A stretch of 64,000 nt of DNA from an uncultured SAR116 cluster alpha proteobacterium (GTDB lineage Bacteria; Pseudomonadota; Alphaproteobacteria; Puniceispirillales; Marisalimonadaceae), in contig CACHEH010000002.1 in assembly GCA_902578805.1 (NCBI GenBank), positions 124,001-188,000 of the forward strand, in the 5' to 3' direction. Position 1 is the first letter of the stretch, and each line of letters begins with the position of its first letter. The position numbers and the translations under genes are program-made. Under the pieces are notes generated by a model. The model saw only the letters and a list, made by a program, of their open reading frames with translations, was not told where the DNA came from and searched no databases. This document shows positions 8,829 to 23,217 of this stretch, piece by piece.

Positions 8829-9887
8829 ATGACAAAAAATAAAATTTTTATTGGAACTGACACAGTTTCGGGTATTGCTCCTCAGTTATTTGAAGCAGTA
8901 TCAAAAGCCGCTGAATTAAAAACACCACCTTACGGAAATGATGTTTTTACAAAAGAATGTAAAAAAGTTGTAAAAAATATCTTTGAAAAAAATGATTTAG
9001 AAATCATCCCTATGTTTTCTGGTACAGCCGCTAACTCCTTAGCTTTATCGTCTTTTCTCAGGTCTTATGGATGTGTTATTTGTCATAGCGATGCACATAT
9101 CAATAAAGATGAAGGAGGAGCACCAGAGTTTTTTTCTGGTGGTGGCAAATTAATTACTATCTCAAATTCACTAGGACGTATTAAAGCTCAAGATCTTCTG
9201 AATAAAATTGATGAAATAAAGTTTAAAGGGAAATCAAGCCCTGTTATATCAGGTGTATCAATTACACAACTAGCTGAAAATGGAACTTTGTATACACGAG
9301 GCGAAATAGAAGCAATTAGTAAAATTTGTAAAAGAAATAACTTGTATCTTCATATGGATGGAGCAAGATTTTCAAATGCGATAGTCTCTCAAGAATTAAT
9401 ATCTCCTGCAGAGGCTACATGGAAAGTTGGAGTTGATTGTCTTTCACTAGGTGCTACTAAAAATGGTGCCATGGCAGCAGAGTTAATAATATTTTTTAAT
9501 AAAACATTAGCTAGAGAAGCAAGACATCTTATTAAGCAAACTGGACATGTAATTTCTAAAACTAGATTTGTTTCAGCTCAGCTAAATGCTTGGTTTAAAG
9601 ATGGTTTGTGGTTAGAACTAGCTAAGATAGCTAATAAAAATGCTCTATATCTGAGCCATAAATTATCTGAATTCAATGATTTTAAAATTTTATATCCAAC
9701 ACAAGGCAATGAAGTTTTTGTAAAGATGAGTAATTTATCATATAATAATATTATTAAACTGAACATAATTCCAAATTTATGGAACAAAGTTGATAAAGAT
9801 AATTTAGTTGTGAGATTTGTAACTTCTTTTGAAACAACTGCAAGTCAGATAGATGAGATTATTTACAGATTGAAAACTTATTTTTGA
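8829..9887 (+). CDS. ltaE: Low-specificity L-threonine aldolase (beta-eliminating lyase family)
   Basis: The predicted activity is PLP-dependent cleavage of threonine or allo-threonine to glycine and acetaldehyde. The protein is 352 residues, a normal length. It has a fold-type I layout with SGTAANSLAL near residue 65 (phosphate and substrate pocket), LHMDGARFSNA carrying the PLP-binding Asp, and LSLGATKNGAM, in which the lysine after ATK-type context forms the Schiff base. The ribosome site is weak. The gene ends exactly where the convergent membrane-protein gene ends (9887/9888). Other beta-eliminating lyases are possible, but the motif set fits threonine aldolase best. Confidence 0.87.
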   Translation: MTKNKIFIGTDTVSGIAPQLFEAVSKAAELKTPPYGNDVFTKECKKVVKNIFEKNDLEIIPMFSGTAANSLALSSFLRSYGCVICHSDAHINKDEGGAPEFFSGGGKLITISNSLGRIKAQDLLNKIDEIKFKGKSSPVISGVSITQLAENGTLYTRGEIEAISKICKRNNLYLHMDGARFSNAIVSQELISPAEATWKVGVDCLSLGATKNGAMAAELIIFFNKTLAREARHLIKQTGHVISKTRFVSAQLNAWFKDGLWLELAKIANKNALYLSHKLSEFNDFKILYPTQGNEVFVKMSNLSYNNIIKLNIIPNLWNKVDKDNLVVRFVTSFETTASQIDEIIYRLKTYF

Positions 9888-10262
9888 CTACATTCCATAA
9901 TTTAAATTAATTGCTATATCAAGAAATATTGATTTTACTTGAGTAATTAAGTCTTTCTCAAAGGTAAAGGCAAATTTACCTATATAAGAGTATCCCAAAA
10001 ATAACGGTAAAAGATATATTCTAAGCATCAAAATTAGCCAAGCTACATAAATTGGTATTAATGGCTTTACAATAAAACTAGGTGTTATTTTATTAGCAAT
10101 ATTTAGAATTGGGTAAGCAAGTTTGGTTATAAAGCGGTATAAAACAAAATTACTTTCTTCTCTCAAAAATAAATTTAAGATAAAATTAATTAACAAAATT
10201 ATCATTAAGCATGCTAAAAAATAATCAAGAGAAATAAGCCATATAGGAAAATTATTAATCAT
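9888..10262 (-). CDS. YggT-family-like integral membrane protein
   Basis: This is a 124-residue membrane protein. One hydrophobic helix occupies about residues 13-33, a charged stretch leads to YPILNIANKITPSF, and a second hydrophobic region lies around 64-90 (PLIPIYVAWLILMLRIYL). The pattern 'helix, P-x-L-NxxxKITPSF, helix' recalls the YggT family, small proteins of unclear role linked to cell division or osmotic tolerance, although this one looks like a single-repeat variant. It sits tail to tail with ltaE without a spacer base. The family call is based on pattern similarity only. Confidence 0.55.
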   Translation of the reverse strand: MINNFPIWLISLDYFLACLMIILLINFILNLFLREESNFVLYRFITKLAYPILNIANKITPSFIVKPLIPIYVAWLILMLRIYLLPLFLGYSYIGKFAFTFEKDLITQVKSIFLDIAINLNYGM

Positions 10263-10350
10263 AAAAATATCATACTAACAAATTGTATAAATTAAAAAAT
10301 CATAATTTAAATTATATATTTATTAAAGCCAAAAAAACTTTTAATACTAG

Positions 10351-10367
10351 TTATGTTATATACATAA
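10351..10367. promoter_or_regulatory. Perfect inverted repeat upstream of ettA
   Basis: TTATGT (10351-10356) and ACATAA (10362-10367) form a perfect 6-bp inverted repeat around TATAT, 21 bases before the ettA start. The position overlaps where a -10 element could lie, so it may be an operator or just A/T-rich chance. There is no direct evidence for a regulator. Confidence 0.25.
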
Positions 10368-10388
10368 ATATAACTCTGAGGTAATAAA

Positions 10389-12068
10389 ATGAATAAACCA
10401 CAATATATATATACAATGTATAAATTAAGTAAGTTTTACCCTGGGGGGAAACAAGTAATTAAAGATATGAGTCTATCTTTCTTACCAGGAGCTAAAATAG
10501 GAGTTCTAGGAGGAAATGGAGCAGGTAAATCATCTCTATTAAAAATAATGGCAGGTGTTGATGATGAATTTAATGGAGAGGCAAAATTAGCTGATGGAAT
10601 AAAAGTAGGATATCTAGCTCAAGAACCAGAACTAAATAGTAGTTTAAATGTTTATGAAAATGTTATGGAAGGGATGGCTGAAGCAAAAAAACTTGTTGAT
10701 GATTTTAATGCTATTTCTCTAAAATTCTCAGAGGATTTAACTGATGAAGAAATGGATAAAGTAATTGCAAAGCAAGGTGAGTTACAAGAACAAATTGATA
10801 ATATGGATGCATGGGATTTAGATAGAAAAGCAGAGATAGCAATGGATGCATTGAGTCTTCCCCCAGCTGAGTCAAAGATAGATCATTTGTCTGGTGGCGA
10901 AAAAAGAAGAGTTGCTTTAGCTCAATTACTTTTATCCAATCCTGATTTTTTGTTGTTGGACGAACCGACTAATCATTTAGATGCTCTTTCCGTCTCTTGG
11001 TTGCAAAGATTTCTACATGATTTTCCTGGCACTGTTGTAACTATAACTCATGATAGATATTTTTTAGATGAAGTAGCTGGCTGGATTTTAGAATTAGATC
11101 GTGGAGAAGGTATTCCCTATAAAGGTAATTATTCTGGTTGGCTGGAGCAAAAGCAAAAGCGACTTGAACTAGAAGGTAAAGAAGAAGAAGCCAAAAAAAG
11201 AAAAATTAAAGAAGAATTAGAGTGGATAAAGTCAGCACCAAGAGCAAGACAAGCAAAGTCAAAGGCTAGAATAACATCTTATGAAGAATTAGTATCAAAA
11301 GAACAGAAAAAAGAATTTAATATTGGAAACCTTGTGATACCACCAGCACCTAGACTTGGTAATGATGTAATAACTTTCAGAAACGTTAGTAAGTCCTTTG
11401 ATGATAAATTAATAATAGATAATCTTAGTTTTAAACTCCCTCCGGGAGGAATTATAGGTGTAATTGGAGCAAATGGAGCAGGTAAAACTACCTTATTTAG
11501 ATTAATAAATAAAGAAGAGGAACCAAATAGTGGAGAAATTTTAATTGGTGAAACTGTAAGTTTAAACTATGTTGATCAATCAAGAAATGATTTAAAACCA
11601 GAAGAGAATGTATGGCAGTCTATTAGTGATGGACTAGATGAAATACAAATAGGTAAAAAGACTATTCAAAGTAGAGCTTATGTTGGTCAATTCAATTTCA
11701 AAGGTTCTGACCAACAAAAAATTGTAAGTCAGTTGTCTGGTGGTGAAAGAAATAGGGTTCATCTAGCAAAAATGTTAAAAAATCCAGGGAATGTTTTACT
11801 TTTGGATGAACCAACTAATGACCTTGATGTTGATACACTAAGAGCATTAGAAGAAGCAATTCTTGATTTTTCGGGATGTGTAGTTGTAATTTCACATGAT
11901 AGATGGTTCTTAAACAAACTTGCCACACATATTCTCGCGTTTGAGGGTGGAAGTCATGTGGAATGGTTCCAAGGAAACTACCAAGATTATGAGTTAGACA
12001 AAAAGAGAAGATTAGGTGAAGAAGCGCTCAATCCAAAGAGAATAAAATATAAACCAATATTGAGGTGA
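10389..12068 (+). CDS. ettA: Energy-dependent translational throttle protein EttA (ABC-F)
   Basis: EttA is a soluble ABC-F ATPase that binds the ribosomal E site and gates the first elongation step according to energy state. At 559 residues it matches the family's very constant length. It has two ABC domains. Domain 1 has GGNGAGKSS and LSGGEKRR with LLLDEPTNHLD. A charged linker (EGKEEEAKKRKIKEELEW, around 255-285) follows. Domain 2 has GANGAGKTT, LSGGERNR and LLLDEPTNDLD. The preserved catalytic Glu residues in both DEPTN motifs indicate an active enzyme. GAGG at 10378-10381 supports the start. It ends 1 bp from the convergent mlaC. Confidence 0.94.
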   Translation: MNKPQYIYTMYKLSKFYPGGKQVIKDMSLSFLPGAKIGVLGGNGAGKSSLLKIMAGVDDEFNGEAKLADGIKVGYLAQEPELNSSLNVYENVMEGMAEAKKLVDDFNAISLKFSEDLTDEEMDKVIAKQGELQEQIDNMDAWDLDRKAEIAMDALSLPPAESKIDHLSGGEKRRVALAQLLLSNPDFLLLDEPTNHLDALSVSWLQRFLHDFPGTVVTITHDRYFLDEVAGWILELDRGEGIPYKGNYSGWLEQKQKRLELEGKEEEAKKRKIKEELEWIKSAPRARQAKSKARITSYEELVSKEQKKEFNIGNLVIPPAPRLGNDVITFRNVSKSFDDKLIIDNLSFKLPPGGIIGVIGANGAGKTTLFRLINKEEEPNSGEILIGETVSLNYVDQSRNDLKPEENVWQSISDGLDEIQIGKKTIQSRAYVGQFNFKGSDQQKIVSQLSGGERNRVHLAKMLKNPGNVLLLDEPTNDLDVDTLRALEEAILDFSGCVVVISHDRWFLNKLATHILAFEGGSHVEWFQGNYQDYELDKKRRLGEEALNPKRIKYKPILR

Positions 12069-12069
12069 T

Positions 12070-12678
12070 TTACTTATCTTTACTCATCTTCATTAACAAT
12101 ATGTCAAAGTCACCTCTGTTTTTTCTTAAAACAGATACAGTTTCAGCTTTTTGTGAACTTACTAATGATATACCTTCTATTTCTAAATCAAGAATAAGAA
12201 ATGATCCATTTTTGTTTGCAGCTAATTTCCATAAAAGATTCACATTAGGCTTCTTCTTATTTGGGTCTTCAATTATTCCTCTCACATAAATTAGTTTCTT
12301 ACCACGTTTTTCAGACTTTGTTGGCTTATAAGATAATGTTGCTAGAGTGTTAAGATGTTCTTCAATAGCAAGAACAATTTGATTTAGTAATGCTGTTTTA
12401 TATTTTTCTCTTTGTGTTTCTGAAGCCTTTTTCCAAAAAGTTCCAGTTGTGGCTTTGCACATAAAATCTAGATTAATATATTTTTTTATTAACAATGTAA
12501 TTTTTTTAGATCTCTCATCAGGTTCTAGTTTTATAGTGCTAATAGCATGTTTTTGAGCCTCTATAATCATTTGTTGAATAGTAGCTTCACTCATTTTTAA
12601 ATTATCTGAAAAAGATTTAGCAATATTAACGTAAAAAAATAAAAAAATTAAAAGCGTATAATTTAAAAACTTACTCAT
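12070..12678 (-). CDS. mlaC: MlaC-like periplasmic phospholipid-binding protein (Ttg2D family)
   Basis: MlaC shuttles phospholipids between the outer-membrane MlaA complex and the inner-membrane MlaFEDB transporter. The 202-residue protein starts with a hydrophobic signal-like segment (NYTLLIFLFFYVNIAKSFS) and then follows the Tol_Tol_Ttg2 family pattern: a helical domain with FMCKATTGTFWKKAS and a strand-rich lipid pocket (KKLIYVRGIIED, VNLLWKLAAN, FLILDLEIEGISLV). mlaA lies 5 nt upstream on the same strand, which fits the assignment. The transporter genes mlaDEFB are not in this window. Confidence 0.85.
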   Translation of the reverse strand: MSKFLNYTLLIFLFFYVNIAKSFSDNLKMSEATIQQMIIEAQKHAISTIKLEPDERSKKITLLIKKYINLDFMCKATTGTFWKKASETQREKYKTALLNQIVLAIEEHLNTLATLSYKPTKSEKRGKKLIYVRGIIEDPNKKKPNVNLLWKLAANKNGSFLILDLEIEGISLVSSQKAETVSVLRKNRGDFDILLMKMSKDK

Positions 12679-12683
12679 TTTTT

Positions 12684-13424
12684 CTAATCCAAAAGCTTTT
12701 CAAACTCAGCATCCAAGTTGTTATTTTTATTTTCAATATAATTTTTACTATAAATCTCATTGCGTCTATTTTGAAGGTAAATAGTCCTAACTTTGATATA
12801 AGGATCAGTTGAAAGATAAATATTATCAATTGTTTTTGACATTTTACTTCTTTTGTCAATCATGTTTATAGGAATTTCAGCTAAATACAAATCATCAATT
12901 GAATTAGGAGATAAAGTTGACATGTTTTGTCTGTCTAGGATTGTTCCAGTTAAATCCCTGGTTGTTTTTGGTCCAATAAAGGGGACCATCAAAAAGGGTC
13001 CTTCTGAAACATATAAACTAGCAAGAGTTGATCCAAAATCTTTCTTTTTAATAATGGTTTCACCTTTATCTAAATCATAAAAGCCTAAAGTAAGTCCATT
13101 TAATAAAAACTTAGCAGATGCTAAAATCGTATTTTCCATATCTGTTTGTAAAGCACTGTTAATTATAGTGCTAGGTGTGTCCATCCATTCAAGATGATTA
13201 CTAACACTTGATCTGATTTTAGTAGGAATTTTTTTGACATAAGTCTTGCTAATAGGTGATATTATTTTCTGATCTACATATTTGTTAAATTGAAATACAT
13301 TTCTATTCATTTTTTCGAATGGATCTTTGTTTTCAGACACAAGCTTAGTAGAACTAGAACACCCATTTAAAATAAATGCAGCTATTATGAATTTTATAAA
13401 TAAAAATTTATATTTTTTTGTCAT
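12684..13424 (-). CDS. mlaA: MlaA/VacJ family outer-membrane lipoprotein
   Basis: MlaA removes misplaced phospholipids from the outer leaflet and hands them to MlaC. The 246-residue precursor has a signal peptide ending in the lipobox LNGC (Cys at about 22). Then come the family hallmarks: DPFEKMNRNVFQFNKYVD, SVSNHLEWMDTPSTIIN, and the strongly conserved EGPFLMVPFIGPKTTRD. A helical C-terminal region follows. It forms a two-gene operon with mlaC. The upstream 135-bp gap separates it from the divergent uvrD and must hold both promoters. Confidence 0.92.
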   Translation of the reverse strand: MTKKYKFLFIKFIIAAFILNGCSSSTKLVSENKDPFEKMNRNVFQFNKYVDQKIISPISKTYVKKIPTKIRSSVSNHLEWMDTPSTIINSALQTDMENTILASAKFLLNGLTLGFYDLDKGETIIKKKDFGSTLASLYVSEGPFLMVPFIGPKTTRDLTGTILDRQNMSTLSPNSIDDLYLAEIPINMIDKRSKMSKTIDNIYLSTDPYIKVRTIYLQNRRNEIYSKNYIENKNNNLDAEFEKLLD

Positions 13425-13501
13425 TAAATAAACACATATTAATCATTTATATTAAATATTTATTATTATTTATTTGTTAATTTTGTACAAGTTAAACCAT
13501 C

Positions 13502-13521
13502 AATATGTTACAAATATGTTA
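13502..13521. repeat. Two AATATGTTA direct repeats in the mlaA-uvrD divergent promoter region
   Basis: AATATGTTA occurs at 13502-13510 and again at 13513-13521, 11 bp apart, or one helical turn. It lies in the divergent spacer about 40 bp upstream of the uvrD start. Such phasing can mark protein binding on one DNA face, but the A/T-rich background makes chance plausible. No alphaproteobacterial LexA-type box (GTTC or GAAC pairs with a 7-base spacer) is visible. Confidence 0.25.
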
Positions 13522-13559
13522 ATATTACTCTTAAATTCTTATCAGAAAATATAAAAATT

Positions 13560-15797
13560 ATGTCTCAATTTTATAATCATCAAGCATTTGTAGACCTAAA
13601 TGATTCTCAAAAAGAGGCTGTAAAAAATCTTGATGGTCCTTTATTAGTACTTTCTGGTGCAGGAACAGGAAAAACCAGAGTTCTTACGGCAAGATTAGCT
13701 AACTTATTATACAGTAATAAGACTAAGCCATGGAATATTCTTGCGGTAACTTTTACTAATAAAGCTGCAAAAGAAATGAGGACTAGACTTGAAAGTTTAA
13801 TTGGGCCATCAGCGAATTCGGTGTGGTTAGGTACTTTCCATTCAATAGCTGCTAGAATATTAAGAGAAAATGCAGAAGTTGTAGGTCTAAATTCAAATTA
13901 TACGATAATAACTCCAGATGATCAGATTAGGCTTCTAAAACAAATAATGATTGATCAGGATATTGACATTAAGAAATTTACTCCAAAAGCAATGTCTAAC
14001 TTAATTAGTTCTTGGAAGGATAATGGCTTTAAACCAGATGACATAAATCAATCTTACAATGATTTTTTTGCTAATGGTAAAGCAATAAATATATATAAAA
14101 CTTACCAATCAAGATTAGTAACTTTAAATTCTGCTGATTTTGGTGATTTACTGTTATATAATTTAACTATATTTTCGGAACATTTAGACATATTACAAAA
14201 ATATCAATCTAAAATTTTATATTTCCTAGTTGATGAATATCAAGATACAAATACTATTCAATATTTATGGCTTAAATTATTTGCAAATAAATCTCAAAAT
14301 ATTTGTTGTGTGGGTGATGATGATCAATCTATTTATGGTTGGCGTGGCGCACAAGTCGGAAATATTTTAAAATTTGAAAAGGATTATACTTCAGCGAAGG
14401 TAATAAAATTAGAAGAAAATTACAGATCAACTGGCCGAATATTAGAAGCTGCCAACAGTATCATTTCCAATAATAAAGAGAGGTTAAGTAAAAAACTTAA
14501 AACATCTTCTGGGGATGGAGACAAAATAGATCTAATTTCTGTCTGGGATGGTGTTGAGGAAGCTAAAATAACTAGCTTAGAAATTGAAAATTTACACTCA
14601 TGTGGTTTTAGATATGACCAAATTGCTGTTTTAGTTAGAGCAGGGCACCAGACTAGATATTTTGAAGAAAGATTTGTAGATATTGGTATTCCATATAAAG
14701 TAATTGGAGCAAAATTCTACGAACGTTTAGAAATTAGGGATGCTTTAGCTTATTTGAGAGTTGTTCAACAACCTAACGATGATTTAGCTCTAGAAAGAAT
14801 AATAAATGTTCCAAAAAGAGGATTAGGTACAAGTACAACCAGCTTAGTACACTCATACGCAAAAAAAAATAATATTTCTTTTTTTTCAGCTGTTCAAAAT
14901 TTGTTGTTGACTGATGAGTTAAGACCCAATGTAAAAAAAACATTAGAAAATTTAATAAATCAATTTATTGACTGGAATAATCATAACAAAGAGATTTCTC
15001 ATACAGACTTGGCTTTAAAAGTACTTGAAGAATCTGGGTATATAGGTCACTGGCAAAATGAAAATTCGATTGAAGGCGAAGGTAGATTAGAAAATTTAAA
15101 AGAGTTGATCAATGCTATGAGTGGTTTTGATAATTTATCAGGGTTTTTAGAGCATATATCATTAGTTATGGATGGAGATAATGAAGCTGAAGCAGGTGAA
15201 GTTTCTTTAATGACTTTACATGCGGCAAAGGGACTTGAATTTGAGGCTGTTTTTCTGCCTGGATGGGAAGAAGGTATGTTCCCAAGCCAGAGATCTATTG
15301 ATGAATTAGGCTTATCAGGCTTGGAAGAAGAAAGAAGGTTAGCTTATGTAGGAATTACGCGTGCAAAAAAAAGACTTTTTATAACCTTTGCGGCTAATAG
15401 ACAAATTCATGGCTTATGGCAAGGGTCAATTCCATCAAGATTTATAAGTGAATTGCCAAAAAAGATTATTAATGAAAATATTGAGGGTAATCTTGGAGCA
15501 GATGTATCGAGCTATAATCAAATTGATTTTGATTTATCATCCAACAATTCATCATATGGACCAGGATTTCTCAGAGCAAAACAGAACGGAATCAGAAGTC
15601 TTGATGTTTATAAAAATTCTCAATTTGAGAAGAGTGTATCAAGCTCCAATTTAAATCTTAGTGTTGGCCAAAGAGTTTTTCATCAAAAATTTGGCATGGG
15701 TCTTATTATTTCTTCCGATGGAGATAAACTGAATATAAATTTTGATAAAGCTGGAGAAAAGAAAGTAGTATCTAGTTTTGTTAAAATAATAGAATAA
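13560..15797 (+). CDS. uvrD: ATP-dependent 3'-5' DNA helicase UvrD/PcrA
   Basis: This SF1A helicase acts in nucleotide excision and mismatch repair and in removing recombination proteins. The 745-residue protein has the Q motif LNDSQKEAV and Walker A SGAGTGKTR (lysine at about 38). It also has AVTFTNKAAKEM, Walker B DEYQDTN, GDDDQSIYGWRGA, LEENYRST, TLHAAKGLEFEAVFLPGWEEGMFP and GITRAKKRLF (motif VI arginine). The C-terminal tudor-like tail found in PcrA/UvrD (VGQRVFHQKFGMG onward) is intact. prmA follows 11 nt after, so the two are likely co-transcribed. Confidence 0.95.
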   Translation: MSQFYNHQAFVDLNDSQKEAVKNLDGPLLVLSGAGTGKTRVLTARLANLLYSNKTKPWNILAVTFTNKAAKEMRTRLESLIGPSANSVWLGTFHSIAARILRENAEVVGLNSNYTIITPDDQIRLLKQIMIDQDIDIKKFTPKAMSNLISSWKDNGFKPDDINQSYNDFFANGKAINIYKTYQSRLVTLNSADFGDLLLYNLTIFSEHLDILQKYQSKILYFLVDEYQDTNTIQYLWLKLFANKSQNICCVGDDDQSIYGWRGAQVGNILKFEKDYTSAKVIKLEENYRSTGRILEAANSIISNNKERLSKKLKTSSGDGDKIDLISVWDGVEEAKITSLEIENLHSCGFRYDQIAVLVRAGHQTRYFEERFVDIGIPYKVIGAKFYERLEIRDALAYLRVVQQPNDDLALERIINVPKRGLGTSTTSLVHSYAKKNNISFFSAVQNLLLTDELRPNVKKTLENLINQFIDWNNHNKEISHTDLALKVLEESGYIGHWQNENSIEGEGRLENLKELINAMSGFDNLSGFLEHISLVMDGDNEAEAGEVSLMTLHAAKGLEFEAVFLPGWEEGMFPSQRSIDELGLSGLEEERRLAYVGITRAKKRLFITFAANRQIHGLWQGSIPSRFISELPKKIINENIEGNLGADVSSYNQIDFDLSSNNSSYGPGFLRAKQNGIRSLDVYKNSQFEKSVSSSNLNLSVGQRVFHQKFGMGLIISSDGDKLNINFDKAGEKKVVSSFVKIIE

Positions 15798-15808
15798 TAC
15801 ACTTAGTT

Positions 15809-16798
15809 ATGGATTTGTGGTCAATTAGAATTACTGTAGAGGATGAGTTCAAAGAATTATTTTCTGAATATTTTGAAGATTTTGATGGATATTTGTCATC
15901 TAGTTTATTTCAGGATAAATACTTAAACAGCAAATACATTAAAGGTAAATCTTATAATTTTATAACGAATAAATTAGGTGAGTTTCATCAAAACAAATAC
16001 TGGATATTAGAAATCATCCTTAATATAAAACCTGACAAAAAGTTAATAAATACCAAACTAAATTTACTTGCTAAACAATTTAAACTAAATAAATTTTATG
16101 ATTTTAATGGAAAAAATAATCATAAAGGTTTTTTAAATAAAATTTATATATCTAAAATTATTAGTAAAGATTGGCTAAAAGAAAATAGGTCATCATTTCC
16201 GTCCATAAATATTGATAACTTTTACATTTATGGTTCTCATATTAAAAAAGAATGTTCTGAAAATAAGATACCAATAAAAATAGATGCGTCTTTTGCATTT
16301 GGAAGTGGATCTCATGAAACTACAAAGAGCTGCTTAAATTCCTTAACTTATTTATCAAAAATTTATAATCCAAAATCAGTGTTAGATTATGGTTGTGGAA
16401 CTGGAATTCTTGGAATAGCATCAAAAAAAATTTTTAAAAATAATAAAATTACCTTTGTTGATATTGATATAAATGCATTAAAACTAACAAAAGAAAATCT
16501 TAGATTAAATAATATTATTTCTAGAGAAATCTTTCTTTCTAAGTCAAATACAATGAATAATTTCAACAAAAAAAAATATTATGATTTAATTTTTGCTAAT
16601 ATTCTTTTTGGTCCTCTTATAAGTTTAGCGCCTAGACTTAAATTTATATCAAAACCAAATTCATTTATAATTTTATCAGGGCTTTTAAGAAATCAAATCA
16701 CAAATATAGTTAATAAATATAAAATGTTTGGATTTAATTTAAAAAAAAAGATTATTATAAATGGGTGGGGAACACTAATAATGAGACGTCAATTTTAA
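15809..16798 (+). CDS. prmA: Ribosomal protein L11 methyltransferase
   Basis: PrmA trimethylates ribosomal protein L11 using S-adenosylmethionine. The 329-residue protein has a divergent N-terminal substrate-recognition domain. Its C-terminal Rossmann domain holds AFGSGSHETTKSCL, a PrmA-specific loop, SAM motif I VLDYGCGTGILGIA, VDIDINAL, and the catalytic-site motif FANILFGPLI, which is NILAxPL in most homologues and slightly altered here. It lies between uvrD and pepP on the same strand with 11- and 14-nt gaps. Confidence 0.9.
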   Translation: MDLWSIRITVEDEFKELFSEYFEDFDGYLSSSLFQDKYLNSKYIKGKSYNFITNKLGEFHQNKYWILEIILNIKPDKKLINTKLNLLAKQFKLNKFYDFNGKNNHKGFLNKIYISKIISKDWLKENRSSFPSINIDNFYIYGSHIKKECSENKIPIKIDASFAFGSGSHETTKSCLNSLTYLSKIYNPKSVLDYGCGTGILGIASKKIFKNNKITFVDIDINALKLTKENLRLNNIISREIFLSKSNTMNNFNKKKYYDLIFANILFGPLISLAPRLKFISKPNSFIILSGLLRNQITNIVNKYKMFGFNLKKKIIINGWGTLIMRRQF

Positions 16799-16812
16799 TT
16801 AAAGAGTAAAGT

Positions 16813-22290
<5,478 letters not shown>

Positions 22291-22294
22291 TTTC

Positions 22295-23125
22295 TTAATC
22301 AAAAATATTTTTTAAATAATCTATAATTGATAACTCATAATCTTTAGTTTGAGCAAGATTAAGATTATTTTCAAATAAATTTTTACTTAGATTTGCCCAT
22401 TTATTATCCGGAAAGTTGTATTTAAGAATTGCACTACTTTTGATAGCTTCTTCTTTTAAGCCTATTATTAAAAAAGCTTCGGATAATCTATAGAGTGCTT
22501 CAGGAATAACAGAAGTATTTTGATAATTTTGCAAGATAAATTTAAATCTTTTTATCGAACTAGCTGGCGCACCTTTCTTTAAATAAAATTTTCCAATATT
22601 TAGCTCATTTCTTGCAAGTGAGTTTTCTAAAAATTGAATTTTTAGCCTAGAGTCTTTACCATATTTAGTATTTGGATATTTTGTCTCTATTAATTTAAAG
22701 TTGTTTAAAGCGTTGATTGTTAAGCCTGGATCTCTTCCTTCTGTTGATATTTGTGAATAATAACACATAGCTAGCAAATAGTGAGCATATTGAGTTAATT
22801 GCCCTTTAGGGTTCATTTCTATAAAATCATTTAATTTTATTATGGCTTTTTTGAGCTCATTATTTTCATAAAGAGTGTAAGCTGACATAATTTCAGATCT
22901 TGAAGCTAATGAAGAAAATGGATAATTTAAAGAAATTTCTTCAAAATTTAAATTTGCTTTTTTAAAATCACCTTTTTGAAGAGAAGTTAAACCAACTGCG
23001 TACATCTCTTTGTCAGATAATTGTGAGTTATTTTCTGGTTTATTAAAATTACTGCAACTTGAAACTAATAGTGAAATAAAAAACATTTGTATAATAATCA
23101 AATATTTTTTTTTGTTATTATGCAT
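22295..23125 (-). CDS. bamD: Outer-membrane protein assembly lipoprotein BamD (ComL/YfiO)
   Basis: BamD is the essential lipoprotein of the BAM complex that inserts beta-barrel proteins. The 276-residue precursor has a signal peptide with lipobox LVSSC (Cys about 24). Five TPR-like repeats follow (for example FEEISLNYPFSSLASRSEI, LNDFIEMNPKGQLTQYAHY, FKLIETKYPNTKYGKDSR, and FKFILQNYQNTSVIPEALYRL). YALAMCYY-type helices with ISTEGRDP between repeats are typical. It follows lpxC by 92 bp and is followed by recN. Confidence 0.93.
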   Translation of the reverse strand: MHNNKKKYLIIIQMFFISLLVSSCSNFNKPENNSQLSDKEMYAVGLTSLQKGDFKKANLNFEEISLNYPFSSLASRSEIMSAYTLYENNELKKAIIKLNDFIEMNPKGQLTQYAHYLLAMCYYSQISTEGRDPGLTINALNNFKLIETKYPNTKYGKDSRLKIQFLENSLARNELNIGKFYLKKGAPASSIKRFKFILQNYQNTSVIPEALYRLSEAFLIIGLKEEAIKSSAILKYNFPDNKWANLSKNLFENNLNLAQTKDYELSIIDYLKNIFD

Positions 23126-23217
23126 AATTAAAATTTTCTAAATCAGTATCTAATTATATTGTTTTATTATTAATAATCAGATTTGTATACAAAAATTTAT
23201 TATCCATTAAGAAAATA

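Noticed and set aside
13425-13559. LexA (SOS) box upstream of uvrD
   Set aside because: No GTTC/GAAC pair with a 7-base spacer occurs in the spacer, although uvrD is SOS-controlled in some bacteria.
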